64,000 nucleotides of DNA, from positions 8,144,001-8,208,000 of the forward strand of contig NC_134677.1 in assembly GCF_024713945.1 (NCBI RefSeq), read 5' to 3'. This stretch comes from Dermatophagoides farinae. Its lineage: Eukaryota; Arthropoda; Arachnida; Sarcoptiformes; Pyroglyphidae. A model generated the notes under the pieces. It did no database searches. It saw only the letters and a program-made list of their open reading frames with translations, and was not told the DNA's origin. Within the stretch, counting starts at the first letter, position 1; every line of letters starts with the position of its first letter. Below, piece by piece: positions 1 through 21,629 of the stretch. A program made the position numbers and the translations under genes.

Positions 1-2363
1 CCTATAAAATATATTCCAATGATGATCATTTTTTTTTGCTCAACAAAAAAAAATGATGAATAAATTCGTATGAAAAATAATGAATTCAAAAAAAAAAGTT
101 AACAACAATGACAAAAATGACACACACACACACACACACACCACACCATCATAATCACAATCATCATCACCGATAACAATGTATCATGTGAACCATATGA
201 TGTTACAAATTTTTGCTTGAATTGAAACTTTCAATGTATATGTCAATCAACTATAACTGCAGCTAAAATCTGAATCATCATCGTCATCATCAGATTCAAT
301 TTGCTAGATAAAAAAAAATGAAACACACACACATCTCTATTTAAACGTTCACTTAACTTTTACTTACTTTGATGAAGACTATGAAAAAGAAGACAAGCAT
401 AAAATGTTTCATTTTCGTTTCAATTCATCATCAAACGAACAAAGAATAAAAAAAAAAACTAGAAAAAAATGGAATGAATGAATTCTGTAAAGAGAAAAAA
501 AAAACATACGATGTTTTCATACGCTGATGTTGATGATGATGATGATGACAAACGCCTCTTTTTTTCACTCAAAAACGAATGAGCCAAGCAAACAAGAATG
601 AAAATGAATTGAATGCTCAATTGGTCCAACATAAAAGACTGACGACACCATCAAATTAGGTATGTATGTGTGTGTGTGTGTCGAACGTTTTTTCGTTTTC
701 AATCTTGTTTTCCGAGATTCAAATTCTAATTACAAATCATCATTTTAGAAGAATAGGTGTATGTGTGTGTGTGTGTGTGTGCGTGTATGTTGTATTTTTA
801 TCGATTCTCATTCAGAATGAATTGGACACATGTCTATGGATTTTTTGTTGTGTGTGTGTGTCTGTGCTATTGTCGCTTGATTGAGTTCGATTAGTAACAA
901 CAAAAATTATCGTTTTTTTTTTGGTCCAGAAAAAACGACATTCTACGTCGTCGTCATCATCGTTGTTCCAACATATTTTCTCAATAATAATAATCAATCA
1001 ATCAATCAATCGTTATCAATAAGTCACGTGGACAATAATAATAAATTCTTTTCTATTTCTTTGGACATTATTCATTAAAATTGCCATTGTCAATTTTACA
1101 GATGGTCATACATAGGTCAGCTATTTACACGTAAAATATCGCGTGTATGTTTGTGTGTTTCATGATTAAATGACGACGACGACGATGATGATGATGATGA
1201 TGATTGGGTTAACTTTAACAATTTGACACAATATGTTTAATTCACTTATAACACTGATTATTATTTTAATCGACTACTATTGCTAACCTGAAAAAAACAT
1301 ACTGAATATTTGATTCATAATCATCATCATCATCATCAACTTGAATTAATAATAATAATAACAATATAATAGAATCATAGAACCCCTAAAGGCAATCAAA
1401 TATCGAATTATATTGAATTCAATTGATGATGTTTCACACGAATCGCGTGAATTCATCATCAACAACAACAACAACAGAACGAACGAATGAACAAATTCAT
1501 TGGATCCAAAGTTTTCTTTTTCTATCCAGAAAAAATGGCTCTCTCTCTCCCTCTCTCTCTAATGGCTGATGGCTTTTTATTTCAACGATTCTTCTTGCTT
1601 TATTTTGGTCATGTTTCAACGAAAGAAAGAGAGAGAGACAGACAATAAATAATAACGATTATTATTATTGTTATACTCGACAACAGCAACAACAACACTA
1701 CCCATCACACACTCACACACACCCCATAGCGAAGATAGAATTCCGAATCGAATATGAAAATATTCTTTTTTTTTCATTTCATTTCATTGTGATGATTACA
1801 TTCCATTTAGTTTGAATGGTTTTTTTTTTTTTTTGGTTGGCTTCCATTTCAATGACTGTGTTGTGGCTAATTGAATTCGATATGGTTTTTCTATGTTTCT
1901 CTCATTGTGGTTGTTGTTGTTGTTGTTGTTGTTTTGGAACTCTATCTATTTATCTATTCAATCCAATTCAATACATTCATCGTGATCCATTAGTCCAAAA
2001 AAAAGGCAACAATAATGAAAAAAAAACCGCATCCAAAATCGATAAGTGATGCTGACGATTATTATTATAAAACAAGCTGCAGGGCTGATGATGATGATGA
2101 TGATGATGATGGTATATGGCCATTATTATGATCATTTCTGGAACGAATCAGTTTCAATTAAAAGTGGTTCATTCATTGTGTTGAATTGAAAAAAAAGAAA
2201 TGGCAAAAATAAAATCATTTTGAATAAAAACATATTCAAATGTAAACGAATCTTTCTCATCATTTGGCTTCAATGAAAAAAAATTAGTGAAAAAAAAGAC
2301 CATTATCATCATCATCATCCAGTATCAACAGCAATAAATCTTGACCACTCGATTTGTTTTTGT

Positions 2364-2395
<32 letters not shown>

Positions 2396-2840
2396 GGATA
2401 TGAAAATTTTACATAAACACAGATCGATTGATCGATCTATGGACAAAATGATCTAATGGTATAATGAAACAATAAGATCCGGTGTGAAAAAATGAATGTA
2501 GTAGAAAAAAAAATTTGAGAATCATATTCCATTGACAAGTATGTGTGATGCAATCATCATCATATATATAAAAAAAAACTAGAAGTAGTAATACAAGATT
2601 TAGTGTATGGATGTATATTATTATGGTGTATTAAGTTTATAAGATGGTAAAATGATGATGATGATTCGGGAAATTTTTAAGGATATCCCGACTTTTTCCG
2701 TTTCCTTCCTGATGATGATGATGGTGAATTGGTGGTGAATGAATGAATGAATGAATGAACATAACTAACCAACAAATGTCTGTGTTTGTGTTGTGGTTAG
2801 TATATATATGTCATAGTTCTCTATGGTTATTTGTTTTTGT

Positions 2841-2842
<2 letters not shown>

Positions 2843-2908
<66 letters not shown>
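2843..2908. repeat. (GT)33 microsatellite
   Basis: An uninterrupted GT dinucleotide run of 66 bases. Alternating purine-pyrimidine DNA of this length can adopt Z-form. Confidence 0.95.
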
Positions 2909-2909
<1 letters not shown>

Positions 2910-3615
2910 ATCTCTGTGATGTAAGTGAATGATCAGTTCATCGCCAATTTGGCTTTTTTCATATTGTGTGTGTGTGTGAAAAAATGTCCACGATTTATCA
3001 TTGTTGTTGTTGTTGTTAAAGGAATTCATCTTTTTTTTCCGCTGTATAACTATTATTCAAAACAAAACAAACAAATGGAACAAATGGAACAGAACAAATA
3101 AAACAAAAACTAACCCCGAAAAAAAAGGATAGTTAATCAAAATGACACATTTTTCTTTTTTTTTTGTTCTGGTGGGTAAAAGGTTTGGTGATGTCATCAT
3201 TACATGGTGTAATAAAGAAAAAAAAAGGAGTGGCCAAGAGATTTTCTAATCATCATCATCGTATTTGTTGGTGTTGATCTGTCTGGAAAAAAAAGGATCA
3301 ATCAGATCAGGATTTTTTTTTCATATTTTTTGTTCCTGCACATAAAATGTGAAATAATAAATGAATGTGTAAATCAAAAAGGTAGAATTTATGCTTATGA
3401 AAATGGAAACGAATCCCAAAATCCCGTTATTAGGAATGAAAATATTGATGGCGTGATTCATTCACACTATTTATTTGTCTCTCGGTGTGTGTGTGTGTGT
3501 GTGTTAGTCCAAGGTAAAAAAAAATGGTTTGCTGGTTGCTTGATTCCTCTTTCTTTCGTTGATCATCAATATGAATTCTATCGCTCACAGGAGGTGGTTG
3601 ATTTTTTATATTTTG

Positions 3616-3619
<4 letters not shown>

Positions 3620-3685
<66 letters not shown>
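3620..3685. repeat. (TC)33 microsatellite
   Basis: An uninterrupted pyrimidine TC run of about 66 bases. It is a mirror repeat of the kind able to form triplex H-DNA. Confidence 0.95.
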
Positions 3686-3688
<3 letters not shown>

Positions 3689-4197
3689 ACACAATGTGTT
3701 TGGTGTGTGTTTTTGTCGATAGAACCGGATTTTATTTATATTTTTTTTACAGATTTTTCCAGATTTTTTTTTATTCTTTAATTAAAAGATTTAAATTTAT
3801 CTTTATTGTTATCGATTATTAGGTTATTATTATTGGGTTGGTTGTTTGATGAATATATGAACAAACGAACGAACGAACGAACGGGGCCACCCTTGGATTT
3901 TTATTTTGGGCGGCCCGACAAACAAAAAAAATTTGATTGTGAATTTAGGTTTTTTTTTATTCTCTCTCTCTCTCTCACACACCATTTCTTGATAATGTTC
4001 GGTCTCAGCTGTCCAATGGATTCTGTTGTTTTGAAAGTTTTTTTTTTTTTGGTCTGTTGCCACTAAAAAGAATCGATTGAGGAAAAAAATTTTGATTTTG
4101 ATTTTCATTCATTGAAATCAAATTTTCGTTTGTTTTTTTTTTGTTTTGTTTTGTTATTGGTGAATAATACCAGTTCGACTTGAAAATTGATTCCTGT

Positions 4198-4310
<113 letters not shown>

Positions 4311-6255
4311 TACACAAACAGATTCACGAAAAAAAATCCAATTATTCATTCAATTTATGAACATAAATGAATGAATGAATGAATTACTGATGATAAATTC
4401 AATTTAATATATACAAATTATGACTGAAGAATGCAAAATTGTGTCAATATTTTTCCTTCTTTTTTTCTGCAATTATATGCACCATGAATTTGCACATGAT
4501 TCATTTTCAAATAAAAACAGAAAAAGAGAGAGAAAGAGAAAACGAAAATTCTAATGAAAATGTTCAATCAAATTACTGACTTTCTCTATTTCTCTTTCTT
4601 ATTTTTGTACGGAAAAAAACGGAAAATTTATGATGATGATGATGATGACGTTGAAATGAAATTCAACGAGAAAAAAAAATCATTAAATTGAAATACGGGA
4701 GATGAAAAAAAAATAAAAATAAAAATAAAAATAACCGAAACAGCAGCAGAAAAATTATTTTTTCGCCTGTGTTTTGTTATTGTTGTTGCGTACATTTTTT
4801 TTCTCGTTGAATTTGCATTCGTGGACACATACTGACCATATATGAATAGATAAACAGTTAACAACGTACAAGGTCAAATGATTAATTGATTAAAGATTTA
4901 TATATTTGATGATGATGATGATACTAATAATCATTATAATGGGATTGGGCAGATGTATCATGTGCCATGTTGTTGTTGTTTGATGATTAATTTTCCACAC
5001 ACACATACACCCACACACACACACACACACGCATACACACACATTTGTTGTTGTTTTTTCTGAATCACAATACGTGGTATCATTTTGTTGTGAATATCCG
5101 TTCTGAAACAACAACAACAACAACAATAAAGTTAGCGTCATCGGCGACGATTTTTATTAAATATTCAAAACGATAGTGACAATAATTATCGAATTTGAAT
5201 GACAAAAAACAACAACAACAATACAATGACAAACAAACAAATGCATTAAAATCATCGATGAATTGATGATTTTAATTTTCATTCATTCATTTTTATATAT
5301 TGATCTGTTATTGAATCTGTTTAGTATGGATTGATGATGATAATGTGATCATAATGATCAATGATGATGATGACGATGATGATGTGGAGAATCCAAAATC
5401 AACATCAACATTAATAAACCGAATCGACAAGACAATCGAAAAAAAAGAGAATAAAGAATAGAAGAATAGAGCCAATTTAGTATCCGTATCAAATGGCAAA
5501 TGATAATATGGTCAATGGATCTCACAATGGTGGTCATCATCACTATTTTTTTTTCTCTCTTCATTCTCTATATTTATGATCGTTTCACATTTCATTATAC
5601 GAATCATCATCGTCATCATCATCATCATTGTTATTAGCTATAGATATCTCTCTTTTTTCTTGTCTTTTTTTTTTGGCCAATCTTCAATTCTTTTAAATGG
5701 AAAAAGAAAAACAAATTTCAGTTCATCATGAAACATATATATAGAGAAACGAACCGAAACAAACGATGATGATGATGATAATAACGACATCGAAGATGTC
5801 AATGCTTATTTTTTTTTTTTTGGTGTATAGATTCAATCTATATGTTGGCTGAATGGTTGGTTGGTTGGTTGGTTGCTTGTTCGATATTAATCATAACAAC
5901 AACAACAACAACAACAATATAGACCAATGAATAAAATGAAAAGACTTGATAATAGGCACGTGTTTAACATACACACACACACACACACAAAACATACACG
6001 TGTGTAACGACAAAAATAAAATGTTTCACCAAGAAAAAAAAAGAAGAAAAGATAAATTCAAATGAAACAAACATCAAAACAGTTAGATGATTTAGAGACA
6101 GAGAGAGAGACAGACAGAAAAAAATAGTTTTTCGGTCAACGATGATGATGATGATGATGATGATAATGTTTTGATCGACGACTACCATTGATGATGATGA
6201 TGACGATGATGATGGCAAGCAAGCAACAAAAATGAGAAAAAAAAATCAAAATTCA

Positions 6256-6298
<43 letters not shown>

Positions 6299-7611
6299 GA
6301 TACCCCCGTATAGATTCTGATATTTTTATTTATTTTTATAATAAAATGTCAATGTCAACCCGAACAAAAAAAAAATTCTATTCTCTGTGATTACTTGTTT
6401 TTATTCATTTGTAATTTTCATACAATTCGTTTGTGTGTGTGTGTGTGGTTACTCTCTGGTACTGGTGACATTAGCCATGTTCACGTGTCCATACACACAT
6501 AAATGCATCATGCTTTTAAATTTTTTTTTTTTTGTTTCGAAATTAGTACTACCATGATGATGATGATGATTTCTGATCAATGATCATCTTATGTGCGTGC
6601 ACAAGGTTAATTCATTCAAATTGAAAATTCAATAGATAAAATGAACACATGATAACAATACAATGAATGCCGTCATTTATGGATTTATTTGTATATATAT
6701 AAATAATGCTTGAAAATCAAACGATCCAAAATAATTACCTTTATTATATTCTGTGCATACAATCATTCAATCAAATTCAATTATATGAATATATTTTTGT
6801 TTTCTGTGTAACAAAAAAAAACAAAACAAAATAATCGATTCGATTTGCAATGAAAAATTTCTCAGAATGAAAATTTTTTTTTGTTCTTGTTCCATCACCA
6901 ATATATATATGTTGTCATGATTTTGATTGAAAATTTTAATTTCAAACAAAAAAACAGACTAATGGAAATTTTTTTTTTTGTAAAATTTTTTCTCAAATAC
7001 GCAGCCAAAAAAAAAAAAATCAAATTCTGATGAAATTGGAACATGGATCTTGATCGATTCTGTTATTTCTGTTTTTTTTATCATTTTTTTTATAAAGAAT
7101 TGACGATGGCGATGATAATGATAATAATAATAATAATGGTAATTTAAATTAATGTTATCATGAAAAACAAGTACAGAATTTTTTTTTTTTTTTTTGCCAA
7201 TCATCAACATCTACATCATCATCAATTTAATCATACAACGAAAAACAACAACAACAACATAGTCATCAATTTGATGACGATATATACTTGTGTATAACAC
7301 AACAAAATAGAGAATATATTGAGAAACAAAAATCAAATTGAATCGAATCGAATCGAATGATGAACTCAGTAAAGTAAAGTCAGCCAGTCAGCCAGTCAGT
7401 CAGTTAAACAAACGCGACGGTATAGTGTTCATTTTCATTTTCTGAATTGATCGAATTGAAAAACAGTACCCGTCGAATAGATAATTCAAAATACAGTAAA
7501 AAGACTGACTGAATTTACTGTGTTAACTGTGTGTTAACTGTTAACACATGCTCCGCCTTTCATTTAATCATTGTCAGTATTTAAAGTAGGCGGGTTTCAT
7601 ACTAAAATCCG

Positions 7612-7645
7612 ATTATCTGATTGGACGAATTATTATATATATATG
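7612..7645 (+). promoter_or_regulatory. Candidate core promoter of the ETS gene (CCAAT-type and TATA-like)
   Basis: About 310-340 bases upstream of the ETS start codon, a GATA-like TTATCTG is followed by ATTGG (reverse CCAAT box) and then an alternating TATATATATA stretch. Just upstream (7550-7600) are CTCCGCC and GGCGGG, unusual GC-box-like words in this AT-rich DNA. The spacing suits a core promoter, but no transcript evidence is available and TATA words are common by chance here. Confidence 0.3.
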
Positions 7646-7953
7646 AGTATATGTTATATGTATAGAGACATATTCTGTGAATGAGAAAAAAAATTCTTGA
7701 TCATTGTACACACTATCGTGGTTGTTGTTATATACCAAAAAAAAAAACACATATATAAATATTCTTTATATTCATGTTCAATTCTAATCAATTGAAAATT
7801 ATTCTAAAACTAAAATCAATTTGAATGTAAAAACCAGCTTGAAATATGTGTTTCTGTCTGTGTGTAGTGTTTGTGTGATTTTTAGAAATAAAATTTTTTT
7901 TTATGTTTTTTTTACGAATGTTTTCATTGTGATTTTTTCTCTGTTTTTTTTTG

Positions 7954-14346
<6,393 letters not shown>

Positions 14347-17300
14347 AAAAAAAAATTTAAAAAAAAACCGTTGATGTAAATATACATAATGTATACGAAT
14401 TTTGAAAAAAAAATTTGCAATTTTCTGATCTTATCGATGTGGATCTTTATGATTTTTATTGATTGATTGATTGATTGACATACAGAAAAAAAACAAAACA
14501 AAACAAAACAAGACAAAAAATACATAGATGATGATGAAAAATACAGAAAATTTTTATATAGTGTTTTTTCTCTTTTTCTCTCGCAATTTTTTCGTTTTTT
14601 CCTTTGATTTTGTAAATATAAAATTTTCCAATTGATGATAATTATAATAAGAATAACCCGAAAATTGAATAAAATTTAGTTTTTTTTTCTTCTCATTTAC
14701 AACAGAAAAAAAAAGAAAAGAAAAATGTTCATTAATCCAGTGTCAAAAGAGTGGTTAACAAATGCCCCTTTGTAAATGGATACTTTGGATTTGAATGAAA
14801 TAAAATGATTGTCTACATAAATCAATCATGCACATGTGTATCGGATCAAATGATTGATAATATGGCCACCATCATCATATAGTATGATGATGATTATTCC
14901 TGTCGTTATTGATATTGTTGTGATTTTTTTTTCCATTTTCCCATAAAAGTGTCAAACAACAACAACAACGAAAAAACCAAAACAGAAAAATTTGCTAAAT
15001 TGAATGCTTACTTTCACACACACACACACACTTAGTGGATTGAATGTGCATATGTCAGCCAATATATCGTTATGATTTGTTTCAAGATTCTACCATCCCC
15101 ACCCGAACAATTTACTCATTTTGTTGCTGTTGTTGTTGTCGATGCTTGTTTTAACATCATCATAGATTCTTTAGAAACATTTATATAGGATGGGAGAAAA
15201 TTTCAAACAAATAATAACAACAACAACAACGACAACAACAAGAAAAATAAAAGATTGTCGAACAACAAACGACCATCAAATCAAGCTATCAAGCTTCTCT
15301 ATATATATATACCAAAAAAAAAGGAAAAAAAATAATAGAATTTATTCAAGCATAAAAACTATACAACAAATACGATTACTACTTACTACTTACTTACTAC
15401 CACTACTATTATCAACATCATAATAATCATCATCATCAATGATGATGATGATGAACAAAACAATGATGATTAACTTGAGTATAAATGAGAAAAAAAATTT
15501 TTTTTTCCATCCATATAGCCAACAACAAATCGAAAATATACTATCGACATCATCATTATATTATATATATATCAACATGAACAAAACAAAACAAAACAAA
15601 AAAAATGATGGGGACCGATATGAACAAACGTCCAACTCTAACTAACCAACCAACCAACCGATTATTGGCTTAACTAGAAAGCGTCAAACGTGAGAGAATA
15701 AAGTAAGTATACACCGTATACAATGATGATGCTGAAATATCAAAAGTTTTTTTTTTTTTTTTTTGGATATGGTTGGCACGGTTCCTGATTTTTACATTAT
15801 AAAAACATACGATGTTTTGTTGTTGTTGTTGTTGTTGATGATCTAAGTTTCACAAATAGTAAAGACTTTTATTGTGTATATGATGATATAACCTAATTCA
15901 TAAAAATGAAGCGGATCGTGGCTACAAAACATCATCATCATCATCATCATCATCGATAACAACAACAAGAACAACAACAACAACAAAAAATGTTTATTAT
16001 TGTCTCCATTCAATAAAAAGGTCTAAGGTCAAAGGCACGAGGCACGATTTTTACAATTGAATGAATGAATAGAATAGAATAGAATAGAATGGATACGTTG
16101 TTTGTTCACATTTAATAAAATATTTTCTGGAAAAAAAAACAGAATAGTTTTAATCACTCACTCCAATGAATACATAATTCACCATTTTCAATTGATCACA
16201 CACACACTCACACATAACACGGGCGCGTGTTACATGTATCAAATAATCTCAATGATGATAATGATTTTGAATTTTGTTTCTCTTGTCAAATTTGTGAATA
16301 TAGCTAGAGATTAAAACGCGTGTGATTCGTCTTTTTTTTTGTACTGTTTTCATTTCATTTATACAAAATTTGATTGTTCTTTACGATCAAGTGAAATATT
16401 CATTTCATTTCATTTCATTCACACTCACACTCACACACACACTTACACACTAAACCAAAATGTTTTGGTCTTTTGCTGTTCGGTTTTGTTTTGTTTTGTA
16501 TCAACATAACGTTGGTTTAGGTCTTTTTTTTCTCATTCAATTCTAAATTTTCATTAAAAAACAATCATCAACATCAACATTGGCAATTGAAACCACCGTA
16601 AAGAGATCCTATGGGAAAATTATTTATATTTATCAATTTATTACATCGACATTGCCATCGATGATATCGATACCGATTCTTTAAGTACTAAATTTTTAAA
16701 TTAAATTTTTTTTTCTCTCTTCATTTTCAACATGCATATGATGATGAGAAATACTCCAAGACGATGATAGCACAACAATATGTTGCTGCTATATCATACA
16801 AAGTGTTGTCATGTTTTCATTCATTTATTCGGTTTTTTTGTGTGTCGATCACGGTTGGTCGAATTTATTCAAAAAAAATAAAAAAAAAGTTGTCACCATA
16901 ATAATAATGATGATGATGATGATGAAAATGTGTGATGTTCCACCAACACACACACACAATTGTTATATTAATGGAAAAAATGTTGCTCATCATCATCATT
17001 TGTGATTTGAACGAGAAGAAAAAAAAATATGCAAATGCCACACACATTATTGTTGTGTGTGTGTTAACGGTTGATATCCATTATTATCATCATCATCATC
17101 ATCACCATTTTTTTGGTGAAATAAATGAGCAAAAAAAATGTTATAGACTCATTTTCATCATCATCATCATCATCTAGTAGTAGTCGTCATCGTCAAAACT
17201 TTTTCTTATACGCCTTTTTACATATACACAAAAACACACAGAGAAAAAAAACCAGACACAAAACACTATCTATCTATCTACCATTTTCACATTTGGTGTG

Positions 17301-17922
17301 ATGAAAGGGAACGAAAAAATAAAAAAAAAATCAGCCTCTTACAAATTCAAATTGAATGGTACTATACTTACTGATGGTTATTGTTGTTGTTCATCATCAT
17401 GATAAAGCAATGAAAATTTCCATTCCATTCATTTGTGGTACCTCCTAATGGATTCTAACCATTCATTCAAGCATATATGCAAAAAAAACCCATATTTAAT
17501 TTGTCGAAATGACGGTTTTTTTTCGTTGGTTAAAGAACCAAAAATTTTCCTTTTTGCCCCCCGATTCTCTCTTTCTCTCTCTCTCTCTCTATTATTCGAT
17601 CTTTCTGGTTAAACGACCCGATAGATAGTGATAATGATGAGGATGATCACAGTGTTTAGAATTCTTTTTTTTCACATTTAAATTAAGTGTTTTGAATCGA
17701 GATAGAGATAGAGATAGAGAGAGAGAGAAATGAAAACCAATTCACCATCATCATTATCATGGTTTTGATTTCAAAACTCTGGCAGTATAGAATAGAGTAA
17801 AGTACCAAAAAAAAATTAACAAACTAAGTAATAGAATGAAAAATTCATTCGATTCCTCAAACAAAAAATAAATCGATTCTATTCAATTCTAAATCATCAT
17901 CATTGTAGCACTTAACGCATAC

Positions 17923-17924
<2 letters not shown>

Positions 17925-17962
<38 letters not shown>
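17925..17962. repeat. (CA)19 microsatellite
   Basis: A perfect CA run of 38 bases. Confidence 0.95.
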
Positions 17963-17965
<3 letters not shown>

Positions 17966-18952
17966 TAGTTATTCTAATTTTTTTTACAAATTTTCATGCC
18001 TAACAATTTGAATATTACATCATTTTTCAATTTTGATTCAATCATCATCATCACATTTAAGAAAGATGAAAATTTCAAATGTAAATTAAGCTTTTATAAA
18101 TCAATCTTGATATATGGCACAAAAACAAAACAAAAATTCTTTGATGTCTATATCAAGTGGTACTTGTTGTTGTTGTTACTCTTGAAAAAAAGGTGACAAA
18201 TACAAACAACAACAACAACACGAACACGATATGTGTGTTGATTAATTGGCGATAATCATTATTACAACGAAGATTTTTAGTGCTGACCAAAAAAAGTATA
18301 CTTAAAATAGATCAATGTCCAAGTGGTTTGTTTTGGGTCTGTGTGTGTGACATGAATGTTTACATTGGATCACAAAAACCAGCCAATACACACATAATTA
18401 GTTGTCATCTCCATTATCATCAAGAATTTTAGGTTTAAATGTTTGTGTGTGTGTTATAAGCAAACAAACAACAACAAAAAAAATCCATTTTTTTATCCAT
18501 AAAAAAAATTATTTGAATCCATTATTGACAACAACGATCAAAAAAGAAAAAAAAAATTATGGACAAAATTGGCAGTGATTTATGTGTATCCAAATTTGGT
18601 TGAAGCGAAAAAAAAACGAAATTCATGATGATTCAAATTCAACGAAAAAAAAATTGACATTCATTCATCCATTGAATATATAAGTAATAAATTTGCATTT
18701 TCAATGGACCAAATTTTTTTTCTTTCATTTGCTTGAAATTTACAATTCTGGATACAATTTTTTTTATTCATTTATTCCATATGATGATGATGATCCAGAA
18801 TGATAAATGTAAATAATTGAATTGATAATTCTAACTCAGAAAAAAAACTGAAGAAAAAACGTGTATGTCATCTCAGAATTCATTTGTTTTCACCAAAAAA
18901 AAAAATATACAAAGAAATAAGAAAAAGAAAGGTTCCAATCTTATGAATCATG

Positions 18953-18980
18953 TTTGGTTTGGTTTGGTTTGGTTTGGTTT
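18953..18980. repeat. (TTTGG)n pentanucleotide repeat
   Basis: Five tandem TTTGG units followed by a partial one. It is one of several short pentanucleotide arrays in the window. Confidence 0.9.
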
Positions 18981-19344
18981 GTCGGTTGATGGTTGTCGAT
19001 TTTTTTTTTGGGATTGGTGGATAGTCCGCCTAAACAATCCCGTCTAGCAAACGAAGAAAAAAAAACAAAACACAACCAATCAACCATCAACAAATATTAT
19101 ACAAAAACAAATTTGGACCGAGCAATATCAGTGAAAAAAAGATAGAAAATAAAATAAAAATAAAAGTAGAATCGTCTGGATATTATACAAGCTAATAACT
19201 AGGAGAATAACAATGACGACAACAAATGTTCAACATTTTCGTATAGTCAGAAAAAAAGCAGCAACATAGAGAATCAAATACACACACACACACACACACA
19301 CACATAGTTGACACTGCCACTATCATCATCTCATCTGACTGCAG

Positions 19345-19370
19345 TTCCGGTCTTTGCATGCCGACCGGAA
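19345..19370. promoter_or_regulatory. Inverted pair of ETS-type binding sites
   Basis: TTCCGGTC at 19345-19352 and GACCGGAA at 19363-19370 are exact reverse complements separated by 10 bases containing GCATGC. Each half contains ACCGGAA, the high-affinity class I ETS core. It lies 5 kb downstream of the ETS gene in a locally GC-richer patch. Binding is inferred only. Confidence 0.4.
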
Positions 19371-20404
19371 AAGGTTCCATTAGCTTCATCATCATCAACA
19401 TCATCATCAAAACCTTTTTCTCTCAATTCTACAATAAAAACACATGCACACACATATAGTCTACGACGTCATCATCATCATCTATTCTTTCCACGATGGT
19501 GATGGCGTTTGGCTATCCAACAGCGAAAAAGTAGAAAAGAAAAAAAAAATAAAAATAAAAATATTCTTCATATGATTCTTCACATTCTATAGTAAATTGG
19601 AAGTCTTTTTTTCAGTTTTATTCTCTACATAATATTTGAAATAGAAAGTTTTAGCCAACAACAAAAATGAAAAAAGTGATCAAATGAAACGAAAAATGGT
19701 CAACAACAACAACAACAAAAGTAAAAATTCCAAATGAAAAACTAGATACTAGATAGATAGAGTTGGGATGGTTTTCGTTTTCGTAAACATACACACACAC
19801 ACACACATTGTCTGTCTTAATCACTTTTGATGATTATTTTTTACTTGGCATAATTTCATTTTCATGGACAATACCAACTACAACAGCAGTGAGTTGAATA
19901 TAAAGTCAAGAAAAATTGCGAAAAATTTTTTTTTTTTTGTTTTTACAACTTTTTTTTCTGTCAAATGATGATTGTTAGAGAGAAACAAAAGAAAAAAAAA
20001 CACGATGATGATGATGATGAACATTCGAAAAAAACATTTTCAGTGTTTCTGTTTTGTTTTTCATTTATTTATTTATTCTAGAGTTTTATCAATGTTGTTG
20101 TAATTTAGTTGAATCAATAAAAAAAATACAAACAAACACACACACATATGTATAGAGAATCTACAAATTCATCATTATTCTTCACACACACACACACACA
20201 CAAATACAAAGGAAAAATAAAATTACTCAAAACACACACGACTAGATTGATATAAAATAATGAAAAAAAAGAGAATGAGATTGTGATTGATTAAATTGCA
20301 AATTTCGTTGGTTGTTGTTGTTGTTGTTGTAGTTGCAACTATAAAATTTGGAATGATCAATTTGATTAATGTAGCAATCATCATCATCATTATTATTATT
20401 ATTT

Positions 20405-21502
20405 TTATAGTACGGCACCAGCTTCATCATCATAATCATCATCATTATTAGCATTCGATGGATTGTATTGATCACCTGTATCAGTTTTTGGTTGATATTT
20501 CAAAAGTAAATCTCGTACAATCTTAACAATTTCATTGTCCATACTGCTTAAAAATGGTGATTTTAATGCCTGATTGATTGTTGTATTATCAAATTGATCA
20601 AATCCTTGAAATAATTGATCCAATGTATAACGTTCATCTTGATGAATGTATGTCTTATTTGCCATATATGCTTTTTGTGCTGCAACACTATCATCACGTG
20701 CTAATTGTATAATAACCGTAGTAACCGTTTGACGTCCAGCTGAACGTTCTTCTCCGCCAGTTATATATGCTTCGAATGCTTTATCCGATAATCTAATGGC
20801 TTCATCATAATTTTTCAATTTTAAATACATTCGTACAGCTTTGTTAGCATATTCGGCAGCCTGAAGATAACGATCTTCATTCATTGTAATATCATAACAA
20901 CGTCCATACCATTCAGCTGATTTTTCTGGTTTTATCGTTTCAAGAACACTGTATCACAATAAAACAGTTAACATCTAATTATGTCAATAATACGATACGG
21001 TGTATTTACCCAGCAATTTTGTTAAAAGTCAATGCAGCCGTATCTGGTACACCATGTTCACGATAATACATACAACATTTTTCATAATATCCAATCATCT
21101 TATCCCATTCTTTCATCTCTTTTGAAATGGCTCCAGCTTGTTCATAGCATTTGGCAGCAGAAAAATATGATCGTGATTTTTCATAACAATTAGCCGCTTT
21201 TAAATTCGCTTCAATGGCTTTTTCTGGTATTCGAACTTGACGAAATATTTTTGCTACACATTGAAAAGAAAAATTACATCAATATTAAATTGTTTAAAAT
21301 CGATGAATAGAAAAAAAATCGAACCAGCATTGCTATATTCATTGGCTGCTATTTCATAATCTGGTGTCCATTTCATCAGGCCAGTTTTGAGACTAATTGA
21401 GAAACGACCACGACGTTAAAATTAAAAACCACAGAATGGACATAATACTTACGCTTTTTCCGCTCTTGAATAACAATCATTTGCTTCTTTAATATTAGCC
21501 AT
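20405..21502 (-). CDS. NAPG: Gamma-SNAP (soluble NSF attachment protein gamma)
   Basis: Adaptor that couples the NSF ATPase to SNARE complexes for disassembly after membrane fusion; cytosolic and peripheral membrane. Exons on the minus strand: 21453-21502, 21325-21392, 21010-21253, 20405-20948, giving 301 residues, close to the 312 of human NAPG. The N-terminal LKTGLMKWTPDYEIAANEY matches the gamma form (human LKTGFLKWKPDYDSAASEY) and not alpha/beta SNAP. Further matches are CYEQAGAISKEM, YYREHGVPDTAALTF and the C-terminal LDQLFQGFDQFD and SPFLSSMDNE. The fold is a curved sheet of TPR-like helical hairpins throughout. The tail is acidic (NNDDDYDDEAGAVL). The start is the only ATG that opens exon 1. 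Introns are short (56-72 bp). It lies head-to-tail with the polo-like kinase: 190 bases separate its start from the upstream gene's stop. Confidence 0.95.
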
Positions 21503-21629
21503 TTTTGTCCAGAGAAAAACAAATAAATTCTTAATATGATGATCATAAATCGAATGTTGACACATCAATCAATAAACAAATGAACAAAAACACAACAAAA
21601 AAAAACTTGTAAATTAAAAGTTTTGAAAC

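Larger units (their letters stand above)
14347..20404. other. Gene-free region between the ETS gene and gamma-SNAP
   Basis: About 6 kb with no credible coding frame. The first few hundred bases are the ETS 3' UTR (AATAAA at 14668 and 14799). The rest is AT-rich simple-repeat DNA with a (CA)19 tract, a (TTTGG)5 tract, a 7-bp stem hairpin at 16215-16232 and a more GC-rich island near 19308-19400 that carries an inverted pair of ETS-type sites. Confidence 0.6.

Noticed and set aside
19308-19502. 64-codon frame in a GC-richer patch
   Set aside because: No recognisable similarity; Ser-rich from ATC repeats. Kept only as a possible regulatory patch.
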